In this document: positions 51,096 through 58,871 of the stretch, piece by piece | Layout of the letters: each line of letters begins with the position of its first letter | How positions within the stretch are numbered: position 1 is the stretch's first letter | From: CAVSRC01 sp963762605 | Lineage (GTDB): Bacteria > Pseudomonadota > Alphaproteobacteria > Rhizobiales > Kaistiaceae | DNA: 64,000 nucleotides | Reading direction: 5' to 3' | Assembly: GCA_963762605.1 (NCBI GenBank) | Contig: CAVXLJ010000019.1 | Location: 310,001-374,000, forward strand | Notes under the pieces: generated by a model | What the model saw: the letters and a program-made list of their open reading frames with translations, nothing else | What the model was told of the DNA's origin: nothing | The model's database searches: none | Position numbers and translations under genes: made by a program

Positions 51096-51589
51096 CCGCG
51101 TTTCGTATGACCGGTGGCTGCCAGTGCGGCGCCATCCGCTACGCCCTGCATGAGCCGCCGGTGAACCCGCACATCTGCCATTGCCGCATGTGCCAGAAGG
51201 CCTTCGGTTCTTTCTTCGCGCCGCTCTTTCATATTGCCGTCGCGAGCTTCGAGATCACGCGTGGCGAACTGTCGATCTTCAAGAGTTCGGACATCGCCGA
51301 GCGCGGCTTCTGCCGCGCCTGCGGCACGCCGCTGACGGTCCAGGACGACAACGACGCGGATATCTGTGTCTCGATCGGCTCGCTCGACGAACCGGCGAAG
51401 ATCGTTCCCGAATATCAGTACGGCGTCGAGGGCCGGCTGCCTTGCTTCGCCGCTCTGGCCGGCCTGCGCGATTCGAAGACCACCGAACAGGACATGCCCG
51501 AAAAGGCAGCCGCCATTGCCCGCACCAATCACCAGCATCCCGACCACGATACGGCCGTCTGGCCGCCCAAGGGAGGCTCCCCGCGATGA
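51092..51589 (+). CDS. GFA-family zinc protein, copy 2
   Basis: A 165-residue protein. MTGGCQCGAIRYALHEPP, HICHCRMCQKAFGSFFAP and AERGFCRACGTPLTV carry the zinc cysteines. SIGSLDEPAKIVPEYQYGVEGRLPCF and NHQHPDHDTAVWPPKGG are near-identical to copy 3, indicating a recent tandem duplication. The start overlaps the copy 1 stop, and the stop overlaps the copy 3 start. Function is as for copy 1; divergence at the active face suggests different substrates, but this is not established. Confidence 0.9.
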   Translation: MTAFRMTGGCQCGAIRYALHEPPVNPHICHCRMCQKAFGSFFAPLFHIAVASFEITRGELSIFKSSDIAERGFCRACGTPLTVQDDNDADICVSIGSLDEPAKIVPEYQYGVEGRLPCFAALAGLRDSKTTEQDMPEKAAAIARTNHQHPDHDTAVWPPKGGSPR

Positions 51590-52070
51590 CCGCATTCCGT
51601 CTCACCGGCGGCTGCCAGTGCGGTGCCGTGCGCTACGCCCTGCATGAGCCGCCGACCGACCCGCACATCTGCCACTGCCGTATGTGCCAGAAGGCCTTCG
51701 GTGGCTTCTTTGCGCCGCTGACCGGCGTGCCGCTGGCGAGCTTCGAGATCACGCGCGGCGCGCTTTCGATCTTCAAGAGCTCGGATCAGACCGAGCGCGG
51801 CTTCTGCAACAAGTGCGGCACGCCGCTCACCTTCCACTATGTCGACAGCCCGCGCATTGCCGTTTCCATCGGCTCGCTCGACGAGCCGGCAAAGTGGCGC
51901 CCGCAACGCAGTACGGCATCGAGGGGCGGCTGCCCTATTTCGCGGCGCTGGCAACCTTGCCAGGCGACAAGACCACCGAAGAGGACGTGCCGGAGAAGGC
52001 GGCGGCCATCGCCCGCACCAACCACCAGCATCCCGATCACGACACCAGGGAGTGGCCGCCAGCGGCCTGA
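51586..52070 (+). pseudogene. GFA-family zinc protein, copy 3, frameshifted near 51,895
   Basis: The frame from ATG 51586 encodes LTGGCQCGAVRYALHEPPTD, HICHCRMCQKAFGGFFAP, ERGFCNKCGTPLTF and VSIGSLDEPAK, then runs off. The expected APATQYGIEGRLPYFAAL follows in the next frame and ends normally at 52070 with NHQHPDHDTREWPPAA. One missing G (AAGTGG for AAGGTGG at about 51892) restores the protein by comparison with copy 2, which is intact. All zinc cysteines precede the break. A sequencing indel in a GG run is likely. Confidence 0.83.
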
Positions 52071-52079
52071 GCAAACGCC

Positions 52080-52202
52080 ATGAGTAAAGAGCGTCTCTAC
52101 CTGTTCGACACCACCTTGAGTGCCCGTCCGCCCGCAGGCGCGTCGCGCCGAGGACGGACAAAACAAACACGATCCGTCGCGCGCCAAGGATTAGAACGAT
52201 GA
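52080..52202 (+). pseudogene. Truncated duplicate of the cimA N-terminus (40-codon ORF)
   Basis: ATG to TGA encodes 40 residues. The first 13 (MSKERLYLFDTTL) are identical to the first 13 of CimA 119 bases downstream, yet six codons differ only at their third base. After that the sequence is unrelated and Arg-rich. Its stop overlaps the cimA start as ATGA, so if translated it would be coupled to cimA. It could be the relic of an older cimA copy or a leader peptide. The region between is 80 bases of ordinary GC-rich DNA. Confidence 0.6.
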
Positions 52203-53797
52203 GTAAGGAACGGCTGTACCTCTTCGACACTACCTTGCGCGACGGTGCCCAGACCAACGGCATCGACTTCACGCTGGAGGACAAGGTGCTGATCGCCGGC
52301 CTGCTCGACGAACTCGGCATCGATTATGTCGAGGGCGGCTATCCCGGTGCCAATCCGACCGACACCGCCTTCTTCGAGGCCAAGCGCACCAGCCGCGCCG
52401 TCTTCACCGCCTTCGGCATGACCAAGCGTGCCGGCGTCAGCGTCTCCAACGATCCAGGTGTGCGCGCCCTCATCGAGGCCCATGCCGACGCCATCTGCTT
52501 CGTCGCCAAGACCTGGGATTATCACGTCCGCGTCGCGCTCGGCGCCACGCAAGAGGAGAACCTCGAGGGCATCCGCCAGTCGGTAACCGCGGCGAAGGAG
52601 GCGGGCAGGGAGGTGCTGCTCGACGCCGAGCATTTCTTCGACGGCTACAAGGCCAATCCCGAATACGCCGTCGCCTGCGCCCGCGTTGCCTATGAGGCCG
52701 GTGCCCGCTGGGTGGTGCTCTGCGACACCAATGGCGGCACGCTGCCCGAGGAGGTCGAGGCGATCGTCGCCGAGGTCGCGAAGAGCGTGCCCGGCGATCA
52801 TCTCGGCATCCACGCCCATAACGACACCGAGCAGGCGGTCGCCAATTCGCTCGCCGCCGTGCGCGCCGGTGCCCGCCAGATCCAGGGCACGCTCAACGGC
52901 ATCGGCGAGCGCTGCGGCAATGCCAGCCTGATGTCGCTGATCCCGACGCTCCTGCTCAAGCCGGCCTATGCCGAACGCTTCGAGACCGGCGTCACCATGG
53001 ACGGGCTCACCGGCTTGACCGCGCTCGCCCATCGCTTCGACGAGCTCTTGAACCGCGCCCCCAACCGGCAGGCGCCCTATGTCGGCGCCAGTGCCTTTGC
53101 CACCAAGGCCGGCATCCATGCCTCGGCCATCGCCAAGGACCCGAAGACCTACGAGCACGTCACGCCGGAGGCGGTCGGCAACCGCCGCCACATCCTGGTG
53201 TCCGATCAGGGCGGCAAGTCCAACCTCATCGCCGAGCTTGCCCGCATGGGCATCGACGTGGCGAAGGACGACCAGCGTCTCGACAGGCTGCTGCGCGAGG
53301 TCAAGGAGCGCGAGTCGATCGGCTATTCCTACGAGGGCGCCAGCGCCTCGTTCGAGCTGCTCGCCCGGCGGATCCTCGGCAATGTGCCCGAATATTTCGA
53401 CATCGAGGGCTTCAGCGTCACCGTCGAGCGCCGCCACAATGCGCTGGGCAAGCTGGTCTCGGTCTCGCAGGCCGTGGTCAAGACCGTGATCGGCGGCGAA
53501 CGCCTGCTCACCGTGGCGGAAGGCAATGGCCCGGTGAACGCGCTTGACCGCGCGCTGCGCAAGGATCTCGGCGCCTATCGCACCGTCATCGCCGACCTCG
53601 AACTGGTCGACTACAAGGTGCGTATCCTCAACGGCGGCACCGAGGCGGTTACCCGCGTGCTCATCGAATCGAGCGATTCGTCCGGCGACTCGTGGTTCAC
53701 CGTCGGCGTCTCGGAAAACGTCGTCGATGCCTCGTTCGAGGCGCTCAACGATTCGGTCGTCTACAAGCTCATGAAGGCAGGGGTCGAGCCGGCGTGA
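52199..53797 (+). CDS. cimA: (R)-citramalate synthase
   Basis: A 532-residue enzyme condensing pyruvate and acetyl-CoA to citramalate, an alternative entry to isoleucine. The alpha-IPM-synthase-like TIM barrel starts at RLYLFDTTLRDGAQTNGIDF (metal Asp, catalytic Arg), followed by DYVEGGYPGANPTD, VLCDTNGGTLPEEV and GIHAHNDTEQAVANSLAAV, with the metal His pair, and GTLNGIGERCGNASL. The linker and the C-terminal regulatory domain occupy residues 380-532 (VLIESSDSSGDSWFTVGVSENVVDAS). The CimA subfamily (about 530 residues) fits better than LeuA. The start at 52199 lies within the overlap with the short duplicate. Confidence 0.93.
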   Translation: MSKERLYLFDTTLRDGAQTNGIDFTLEDKVLIAGLLDELGIDYVEGGYPGANPTDTAFFEAKRTSRAVFTAFGMTKRAGVSVSNDPGVRALIEAHADAICFVAKTWDYHVRVALGATQEENLEGIRQSVTAAKEAGREVLLDAEHFFDGYKANPEYAVACARVAYEAGARWVVLCDTNGGTLPEEVEAIVAEVAKSVPGDHLGIHAHNDTEQAVANSLAAVRAGARQIQGTLNGIGERCGNASLMSLIPTLLLKPAYAERFETGVTMDGLTGLTALAHRFDELLNRAPNRQAPYVGASAFATKAGIHASAIAKDPKTYEHVTPEAVGNRRHILVSDQGGKSNLIAELARMGIDVAKDDQRLDRLLREVKERESIGYSYEGASASFELLARRILGNVPEYFDIEGFSVTVERRHNALGKLVSVSQAVVKTVIGGERLLTVAEGNGPVNALDRALRKDLGAYRTVIADLELVDYKVRILNGGTEAVTRVLIESSDSSGDSWFTVGVSENVVDASFEALNDSVVYKLMKAGVEPA

Positions 53798-53801
53798 CGG
53801 C

Positions 53802-54419
53802 TCACATCAACCGCGCGCCGTCGCCGGTTTCGAGCTCCGCCTGCGGCGTGCGGGCGAGTTCCGCCCTAATCGTCGGGATCACGTCGGCGACCGTGTCGAC
53901 GAAGGTCACCGGCAGGGGGTTGTGGCTGCCGGCGAAAGCCTTGTTGAGGAAGCCTTCTTCCTGCATGCGGCCGAAGAGCGCGACCAGCGGCTCGTAGAAG
54001 CCGTTGAGGTTGAGGATCAGCACCGGCTTGACGTGCTGGTCGAGCTGCGCCCAGGTCATCATCTCGACCACCTCTTCCAGCGTCCCGATGCCGCCGGGCA
54101 GCGCCACGAAGGCGTCGGCGCGATCGAACATCAGCCGCTTGCGCTCGTGCATGTCGGCGGTGACGATCAGGTCGTTCACCTCGCGCAGCATCAGCTCGCG
54201 ATCCTTGAGAAACTGCGGAATGATGCCGGTCACCGGGCCACCCGCCGCCATTGCCGCGCGCGCCAGAATGCCCATCAGGCCGACCGCGCCGCCGCCATAG
54301 ACCAGCCGTGTGCCGGATTCGGCTATTTGCCGGCCGAGCGCCTCCGCCGCTGCGGCATAGTCCGGACGGGCGCCGGCATTGGAGCCGCAATAAACGCAAA
54401 TGCTTCGCAATTCGGCCAT
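53802..54419 (-). CDS. LOG-family nucleoside 5'-monophosphate phosphoribohydrolase
   Basis: A 205-residue Rossmann-fold protein of the TIGR00730/LOG family, which releases the base from nucleoside or cytokinin-riboside monophosphates. ICVYCGSNAGARPDYAAAAEAL is the N-terminal strand, LVYGGGAVGLMGILARAAMAAG follows, and MHERKRLMFDRADAFVALPGGIGTLEEVVEMMTW holds the catalytic PGGxGTxxE signature. ATG 54419 (MAELRS) places the first strand where the family has it; ATG 54434 would add five residues. Convergent with cimA, 4 bases apart. Confidence 0.9.
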   Translation of the reverse strand: MAELRSICVYCGSNAGARPDYAAAAEALGRQIAESGTRLVYGGGAVGLMGILARAAMAAGGPVTGIIPQFLKDRELMLREVNDLIVTADMHERKRLMFDRADAFVALPGGIGTLEEVVEMMTWAQLDQHVKPVLILNLNGFYEPLVALFGRMQEEGFLNKAFAGSHNPLPVTFVDTVADVIPTIRAELARTPQAELETGDGARLM

Positions 54420-54544
54420 AAGCGTGTGTTGCATCGCGCTATGTCGCCCGTCAAGCTTGGCTGAAATGCCGGCGACGAACCTTGTGGCCTGCGCAGCCCG
54501 GTCCTACAGTCGCCGAGGCGGGCTGCCGCCATATCGGGTGTCAT

Positions 54545-56296
54545 ATGAAGAATAGCCGACTGAGCGGTCTTATCGCTTTCATCGTCGCCATCCTGCTGGT
54601 TGGTGGGCTCACCTATTATGAGCTGACCCAGACCCGGACGAAGGAAACGGTTGCCTCCGCACCGGCTGTATCCTCAGAGGCGCCGGCGCCGGCCGCCGAC
54701 CAGGCTGCCGTTCAGCCGGCCGCACCGGCGAACCCGCCGGCGCCTGCCGCCGAAGCTCCGGCCAACCCGCCGGCACCTGCTGCCGAAGCCCCGGCCAACC
54801 CGCCGGCACCTGCTGCCGAAGCCCCGGCCAATCCGCCGGCACCTGCCGCCGAAGCCCCGGCCAACCCGCCGGCACCTGCCGCCGAAGCCCCAGCCAATCC
54901 GCCGGCACCGGCCGCGGAAGTCGCGGCAAATCCGCCGTCACCCGGCACCGACAACAAGATGGCCGCCGCGCCCGCGACGGAGGCGCCCGCCACCGCCGCG
55001 CCAGCTACGCCACCGGCCGCAGCCACCCCGCCGGCCGGCGAAAAGCAGGTCGCAGTTGCCGAGCCGCCGCCGACCGCTGCTGCGCCGGTGAAGCCTGCCG
55101 CACCGACCATGGCTCAGCCGACGCCGGTGGTTCCGAGCTTCGACGTCGTCCGCGTCGAGCCGACCGGCGAGACCGTCGTCGCCGGACAGGCGGCGCCCGG
55201 ATCCAAGGTCGAGGTGCTCGACGGCACCGCGGCCATTGCCGTGGCCACCGCCAATGATCGTGGCGAGTGGGCGATGGCACTCGACAGCGCCCTCAAGCCG
55301 GGCACCCATGACCTCGCCGTCCGCACGACCTCGAAGGACGGCGCAATCTCCACGCTCTCCGACCAGCGGGTCGCGGTGCAGGTGCCCGAGCCGGGCTCCA
55401 AGGACGTTGTCGTCGTCGTCAATTCGCCCGACAAGCCAAGCCGCGTGATCGAGCTGCCGGGAGGCAAGGTTCCGGCCGCCCCCGGCGGTGAGCAGGTAGC
55501 CGCTGCCGGTACGCCGCCGGCCGGCGCAACCCCCGCGGCCGCGCCAGCGCCGACCGAAACGCCGAAGGCAGGGGAGGTGGCCACGCTCGAACCGAAGTCG
55601 CCGGCGCCCCAGTCTCCGGAACTCGTCAAGACCCCGCCCGGTGAGCCCGGCGTGCCCGCGTCGCCGCCGACCGCCTCGGCAACGCCCGAGCCGGCGGCCG
55701 CTGCGCCGGCCGAAAAGCCGGCTGCCCCGGCCACCGCGGAAAAGGCGCCCGAACCGGCCAAGCCGGCACCGCCGACCCCGGAGGTCGCCGTATCGGCGGT
55801 GGAAGCCGATACCGCCGGAACGCTCTATGTCGCCGGCACGGCCAAGACCGACCAGACGGTGCGCGTCTATCTCAACGACAAGCCGCTGGGCGAGGCCAAG
55901 CCGTCGCCGTCCGGGACCTGGCTGGTGGAGGTCCATAAAGAGGTGCCGCCGGGCAGCTACAGCGTACGGGCCGATCAGGTCTCCGGACCCGATGGAGCGG
56001 TGATTGCGCGTGCCGAAGTGCCCTTCGAGCGCAAGATCGAAGTGGCCAGCCTCAAGGCATCCGGCGATACCGGTGCTACCGCCGGTGCCGACCTGTCGGG
56101 TCGGCTGCCCCAGGTCCAGACCGTGATCATCAAGAAGGGCGACAATCTGTGGACCATCGCCCGCACCACCTGGGGGCGGGGCATCCAGTGGTCGACGCTC
56201 TACCAGGCGAACAAGGACCAGATCCGCAATCCGCATTGGATCTATCCCGGCCAGGTCTTCATCATGCCGGTGAGCCCGGACATCGCGAAGCAGTAG
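54545..56296 (+). CDS. LysM peptidoglycan-binding protein with a Pro/Ala repeat region
   Basis: A 583-residue envelope protein. Residues 1-25 contain one membrane helix (LIAFIVAILLVGGLTYYEL). Residues 61-126 are six copies of an 11-residue PANPPAPAAEA repeat. Two Ig-like domains follow (about 200-280, VVRVEPTGETVVAGQAAPG; about 415-500, VEADTAGTLYVAGTAKTDQ). The C-terminal LysM is KKGDNLWTIARTTWGRG...NPHWIYPGQVFIMP. It probably spans the periplasm from the inner membrane to peptidoglycan. ATG 54545 is chosen because the frame upstream lacks a signal. The repeat is prone to copy-number change. Confidence 0.87.
   Translation: MKNSRLSGLIAFIVAILLVGGLTYYELTQTRTKETVASAPAVSSEAPAPAADQAAVQPAAPANPPAPAAEAPANPPAPAAEAPANPPAPAAEAPANPPAPAAEAPANPPAPAAEAPANPPAPAAEVAANPPSPGTDNKMAAAPATEAPATAAPATPPAAATPPAGEKQVAVAEPPPTAAAPVKPAAPTMAQPTPVVPSFDVVRVEPTGETVVAGQAAPGSKVEVLDGTAAIAVATANDRGEWAMALDSALKPGTHDLAVRTTSKDGAISTLSDQRVAVQVPEPGSKDVVVVVNSPDKPSRVIELPGGKVPAAPGGEQVAAAGTPPAGATPAAAPAPTETPKAGEVATLEPKSPAPQSPELVKTPPGEPGVPASPPTASATPEPAAAAPAEKPAAPATAEKAPEPAKPAPPTPEVAVSAVEADTAGTLYVAGTAKTDQTVRVYLNDKPLGEAKPSPSGTWLVEVHKEVPPGSYSVRADQVSGPDGAVIARAEVPFERKIEVASLKASGDTGATAGADLSGRLPQVQTVIIKKGDNLWTIARTTWGRGIQWSTLYQANKDQIRNPHWIYPGQVFIMPVSPDIAKQ
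54725..54922 (+). repeat. Six tandem 33-bp units in the LysM gene
   Basis: Each unit encodes PANPPAPAAEA. A seventh, degenerate unit (AANPPSPGTDN) follows. Units differ at a few third positions (GCT/GCC, AAC/AAT), so the array is not a collapsed assembly artefact, but its length may vary between strains. Confidence 0.85.
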
Positions 56297-56390
56297 GGTT
56301 CGGATCGCCGCTGTCCTGCGGTTCCGGCGAAAGCGGCGAGCCAGTAATCGCCGAAGCCGGCAATTCGACAACAAACGTCTGCGTTTGCCG

Positions 56391-56414
56391 GGTGCCCGCC
56401 TCGGGGCGGGCACC
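56391..56414 (+). terminator. Terminator hairpin after the LysM gene
   Basis: A perfect 10-bp stem GGTGCCCGCC / GGCGGGCACC with the tetraloop TCGG, 95 bases after the LysM stop. A weak U-containing tail (TGAAGGTATTGATTT) follows. It insulates the arsR promoter downstream. Confidence 0.65.
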
Positions 56415-56452
56415 TGAAGGTATTGATTTGCCGGCACAGCCGGGCTAAGTCG

Positions 56453-56472
56453 CCATCGTAATTTTACGATGG
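56453..56472. promoter_or_regulatory. Operator of the ArsR-Atm1 operon
   Basis: CCATCGTAATTTTACGATGG is a perfect inverted repeat with 9-bp arms and a 2-base centre. It overlaps the ribosome site of arsR (GGAG 56471-56474) and ends 7 bases before its ATG. ArsR-family repressors commonly bind ATCGTAA-N-TTACGAT type palindromes, so autoregulation is strongly suggested. Confidence 0.8.
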
Positions 56473-56479
56473 AGCGACG

Positions 56480-56785
56480 ATGGCTTTCGACGACGAGGAT
56501 CGGCTTCTCGCCCGGCGCATCAAGGCGCTGGGGCATCCGGCGCGCCTGAGGATCGTCCGCTCCCTCATGCAGGTCGGCGGCGACGGTTGTTTCTGCGGCG
56601 ATATCGTCCGCGACCTGCCGCTCGCCCAGTCGACGGTTTCCCAGCATTTGAAGGTATTGCGCGAGGCTGGTCTCATCCGCGGCGAGATCTCCGGTCCGCG
56701 CTCCTGTTATTGCCTCGATCGCGAGGCGCTCGCCTCCATTGCCGCGGCGATGGCGAATCTTGGCGCAGAGAGGCAAGCGCAATGA
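56480..56785 (+). CDS. ArsR-family metal-type repressor
   Basis: A 101-residue winged-helix protein. RRIKALGHPARLRIVRSLMQ is the first helix pair, GCFCGDIVRDLPLAQSTVSQHLKVLREAGLI holds a CxC pair in front of the recognition helix, and GEISGPRSCYCLDREAL is the wing plus a second CxC. The CxC before helix 4 resembles the thiol site of ArsR/SmtB alpha3-type sensors, so a thiophilic ligand (arsenite, heavy metal or an oxidant) is plausible. It overlaps the Atm1-type exporter gene by 4 bases and has a perfect operator at its own start. Confidence 0.88.
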   Translation: MAFDDEDRLLARRIKALGHPARLRIVRSLMQVGGDGCFCGDIVRDLPLAQSTVSQHLKVLREAGLIRGEISGPRSCYCLDREALASIAAAMANLGAERQAQ

Positions 56786-58716
56786 GGCGACCCAGCGCCA
56801 AATCGGCACCGTCAGCCGCCGTCGTCCGGCAGAAATCCATGTTCGCAACGCTGCGCGACCTGTGGCCCTATATGTGGCCGGGCGACCGGCCGGACCTGAA
56901 GCTCCGGGTGGTCCTGGCGCTTGCCGTGCTCGTCGCCGCCAAGCTCATCACCGTGCTGGTGCCCTTCACCTACAAATGGGCGACCGATGCCCTGACCCGG
57001 ACATCCGCCGGCCCGGGCGGCACGGCGACGCTCGGCCTCGCCGTGCTGGTCAGCATTCCCATCCTGCTGGTCGTCGCCAACGGCGTCGGCCGCATCCTGA
57101 TGGGCGTGTTCAACAACATGCGCGACGCGCTCTTCGCCCGTGTCGGCCAGCATGCCGTGCGCAATCTCGCCTACCGGACTTTCGTCCATATGCACGACCT
57201 GTCGCTGCGCTATCACCTGCAGCGGCGCACCGGCGGCCTGTCGCGCATCATCGAGCGCGGCATCAACGGCATCGAGGTCGTCGTCCGCTTTACCATCCTC
57301 AACACTCTGCCGACCTTCCTCGAGTTCGGCTTCGCCGCCGCCGTCATCGCCTACCAGTTCAGCTGGAAGTACCTGGCAGTCGTCGCCGTCACCATCGTTC
57401 TCTATGTCGGGTTCACGGTGCAGGCATCGAACTGGCGCATCCGCATCCGCCGCGCCATGAACGAGTCCGATCAGGACGCCCACTCCAAGGCGATCAACTC
57501 GCTGCTCAACTTCGAGACGGTGAAGTATTTCGGCAACGAGAAGATGGAGGCGACGCGCTACGACAACGCCATGGAGAACTACGAGGCGGCCTCCATCCGC
57601 ATCTGGACGTCTCTGGCGTGGCTCAACATCGGTCAGTCCGTCATCTTCAACGTCGGCATGACCATCTGCATGGTCATGTCGGGCATTGCCGTGATGCACG
57701 GCGAGCAGACGATCGGCGATTTCTTCCTCATCATCGCGCTGCTCACCCAGCTGTCCGTACCGCTCAATTTCATCGGCACGGTCTATCGCGAGATCAAGCA
57801 GGGCCTGATCGACATCGAGGCCATGTTCGACCTGCTCAAGGTGGCCCCCGAGATTGTCGACCGCCCCGGCGCCGGGCCGCTGGTCGTCGAGGGCAGCGCC
57901 GTCCGCTTCGAGGACGTCACCTTCGCCTACGATCCGTCGCGGCCGATCCTCAAGGGCGTCAGCTTCGCCGTGCCGCCGGGCAAGACGGTGGCCATCGTCG
58001 GACCGTCCGGCGCCGGCAAGTCGACCATCTCGCGGCTGCTCTTCCGCTTCTACGAGGTGACCGGCGGGCGCATCACCGTCGACGGGCAGGATATCCGCGA
58101 CGTGACGCAGGAATCGCTGCGCGCCGCCATCGGCATGGTTCCGCAGGATACCGTGCTGTTCAACGACACCATTGCCTACAACGTCCGCTACGGCCGCCCC
58201 GACGCCAGCGAGGAGGAGGTCCGTGCCGCCGCCGACATCGCCCAGATCTCCGATTTCATCCGCCGCCTGCCGGAGGGCTACGATACCGAGGTCGGCGAGC
58301 GCGGCCTGAAACTCTCCGGCGGCGAGAAGCAGCGCGTCGCCATCGCCCGCACGGTGCTGAAGAGCCCGCCGATTCTCATCCTCGACGAGGCCACATCGGC
58401 GCTCGACATCCACACCGAACGCGAGATCCAGGCGGCGCTCGACCGCGTGTCGCGTGGGCGCACGACGCTGGTCATCGCCCACCGCCTGTCGACCATCGTC
58501 AATGCCGACGAGATCATCGTGCTCGACGACGGCGCCATCGTCGAACGCGGCACCCACCGCGCGCTGCTTGCCGCAAACGGCCTTTACGCCTCGATGTGGA
58601 ATCGCCAGCGGCAGGCGACCGAAGCCGAGGAGGCGCTGCGCGCCGCCAAGGAGATCGAGGCGATCGACCACCTCAAGCCACGCGCCATCAGTGCCGAGGT
58701 CGAACCGGCCGAATGA
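56782..58716 (+). CDS. Atm1/HMT1-type ABC exporter (glutathione/metal conjugates)
   Basis: A 644-residue half-transporter. Residues 35-330 are a six-helix exporter domain (LRVVLALAVLVAAKLITVLVPFTYKWATDAL; SLLNFETVKYFGNEKMEATRYD, the ABCB7/Atm1 signature; and VPLNFIGTVYREIKQGLIDIEAMFDLL). The ATPase has GPSGAGKSTISRLLFRFYE, MVPQDTVLFNDTIAYNVRYG, LSGGEKQRVAIARTVLK, ILILDEATSALD and AHRLST. Bacterial Atm1 exports glutathione derivatives and metal-GSH complexes and confers metal tolerance. The location under a thiol-type ArsR supports a detoxification role rather than housekeeping Fe-S export. Confidence 0.92.
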   Translation: MRRPSAKSAPSAAVVRQKSMFATLRDLWPYMWPGDRPDLKLRVVLALAVLVAAKLITVLVPFTYKWATDALTRTSAGPGGTATLGLAVLVSIPILLVVANGVGRILMGVFNNMRDALFARVGQHAVRNLAYRTFVHMHDLSLRYHLQRRTGGLSRIIERGINGIEVVVRFTILNTLPTFLEFGFAAAVIAYQFSWKYLAVVAVTIVLYVGFTVQASNWRIRIRRAMNESDQDAHSKAINSLLNFETVKYFGNEKMEATRYDNAMENYEAASIRIWTSLAWLNIGQSVIFNVGMTICMVMSGIAVMHGEQTIGDFFLIIALLTQLSVPLNFIGTVYREIKQGLIDIEAMFDLLKVAPEIVDRPGAGPLVVEGSAVRFEDVTFAYDPSRPILKGVSFAVPPGKTVAIVGPSGAGKSTISRLLFRFYEVTGGRITVDGQDIRDVTQESLRAAIGMVPQDTVLFNDTIAYNVRYGRPDASEEEVRAAADIAQISDFIRRLPEGYDTEVGERGLKLSGGEKQRVAIARTVLKSPPILILDEATSALDIHTEREIQAALDRVSRGRTTLVIAHRLSTIVNADEIIVLDDGAIVERGTHRALLAANGLYASMWNRQRQATEAEEALRAAKEIEAIDHLKPRAISAEVEPAE

Positions 58717-58731
58717 GGAAGGTCGTGAAAA

Positions 58732-58766
58732 GCGCCTTGCCCACCGGGGCCCTCAAGGCAAGGCGC
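58732..58766 (+). terminator. Rho-independent terminator of the ArsR-Atm1 operon
   Basis: A perfect 10-bp stem GCGCCTTGCC / GGCAAGGCGC with a 15-nt loop, followed by ATTTC. It lies 16 bases after the exporter stop. Confidence 0.7.
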
Positions 58767-58871
58767 ATTTCAACGCCAGGCGACCGGCGCGCCGCTTTCC
58801 TCGGCGCCCATTCCGTGCTTTCTAGGCGGCGATTGGCATAGGAAAGGCGATGGAATCCATCCTCGAACTCG

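Noticed and set aside
52080..52202. Amino-acid attenuator leader for cimA
   Set aside because: The short peptide has no run of Ile, Val or Leu codons, and no terminator/antiterminator pair is visible before cimA.
52097..53437. 446-codon open frame on the minus strand
   Set aside because: It is a shadow of cimA, which has full family motifs on the plus strand.
54725..54922. CRISPR-like array
   Set aside because: The 33-bp units are directly adjacent without spacers and encode an in-frame peptide repeat.
56587..58841. Long alternative plus-strand frames across the Atm1 gene
   Set aside because: They are other-frame readings of the exporter and of the end of arsR. The exporter frame from 56782 has all ABC motifs.
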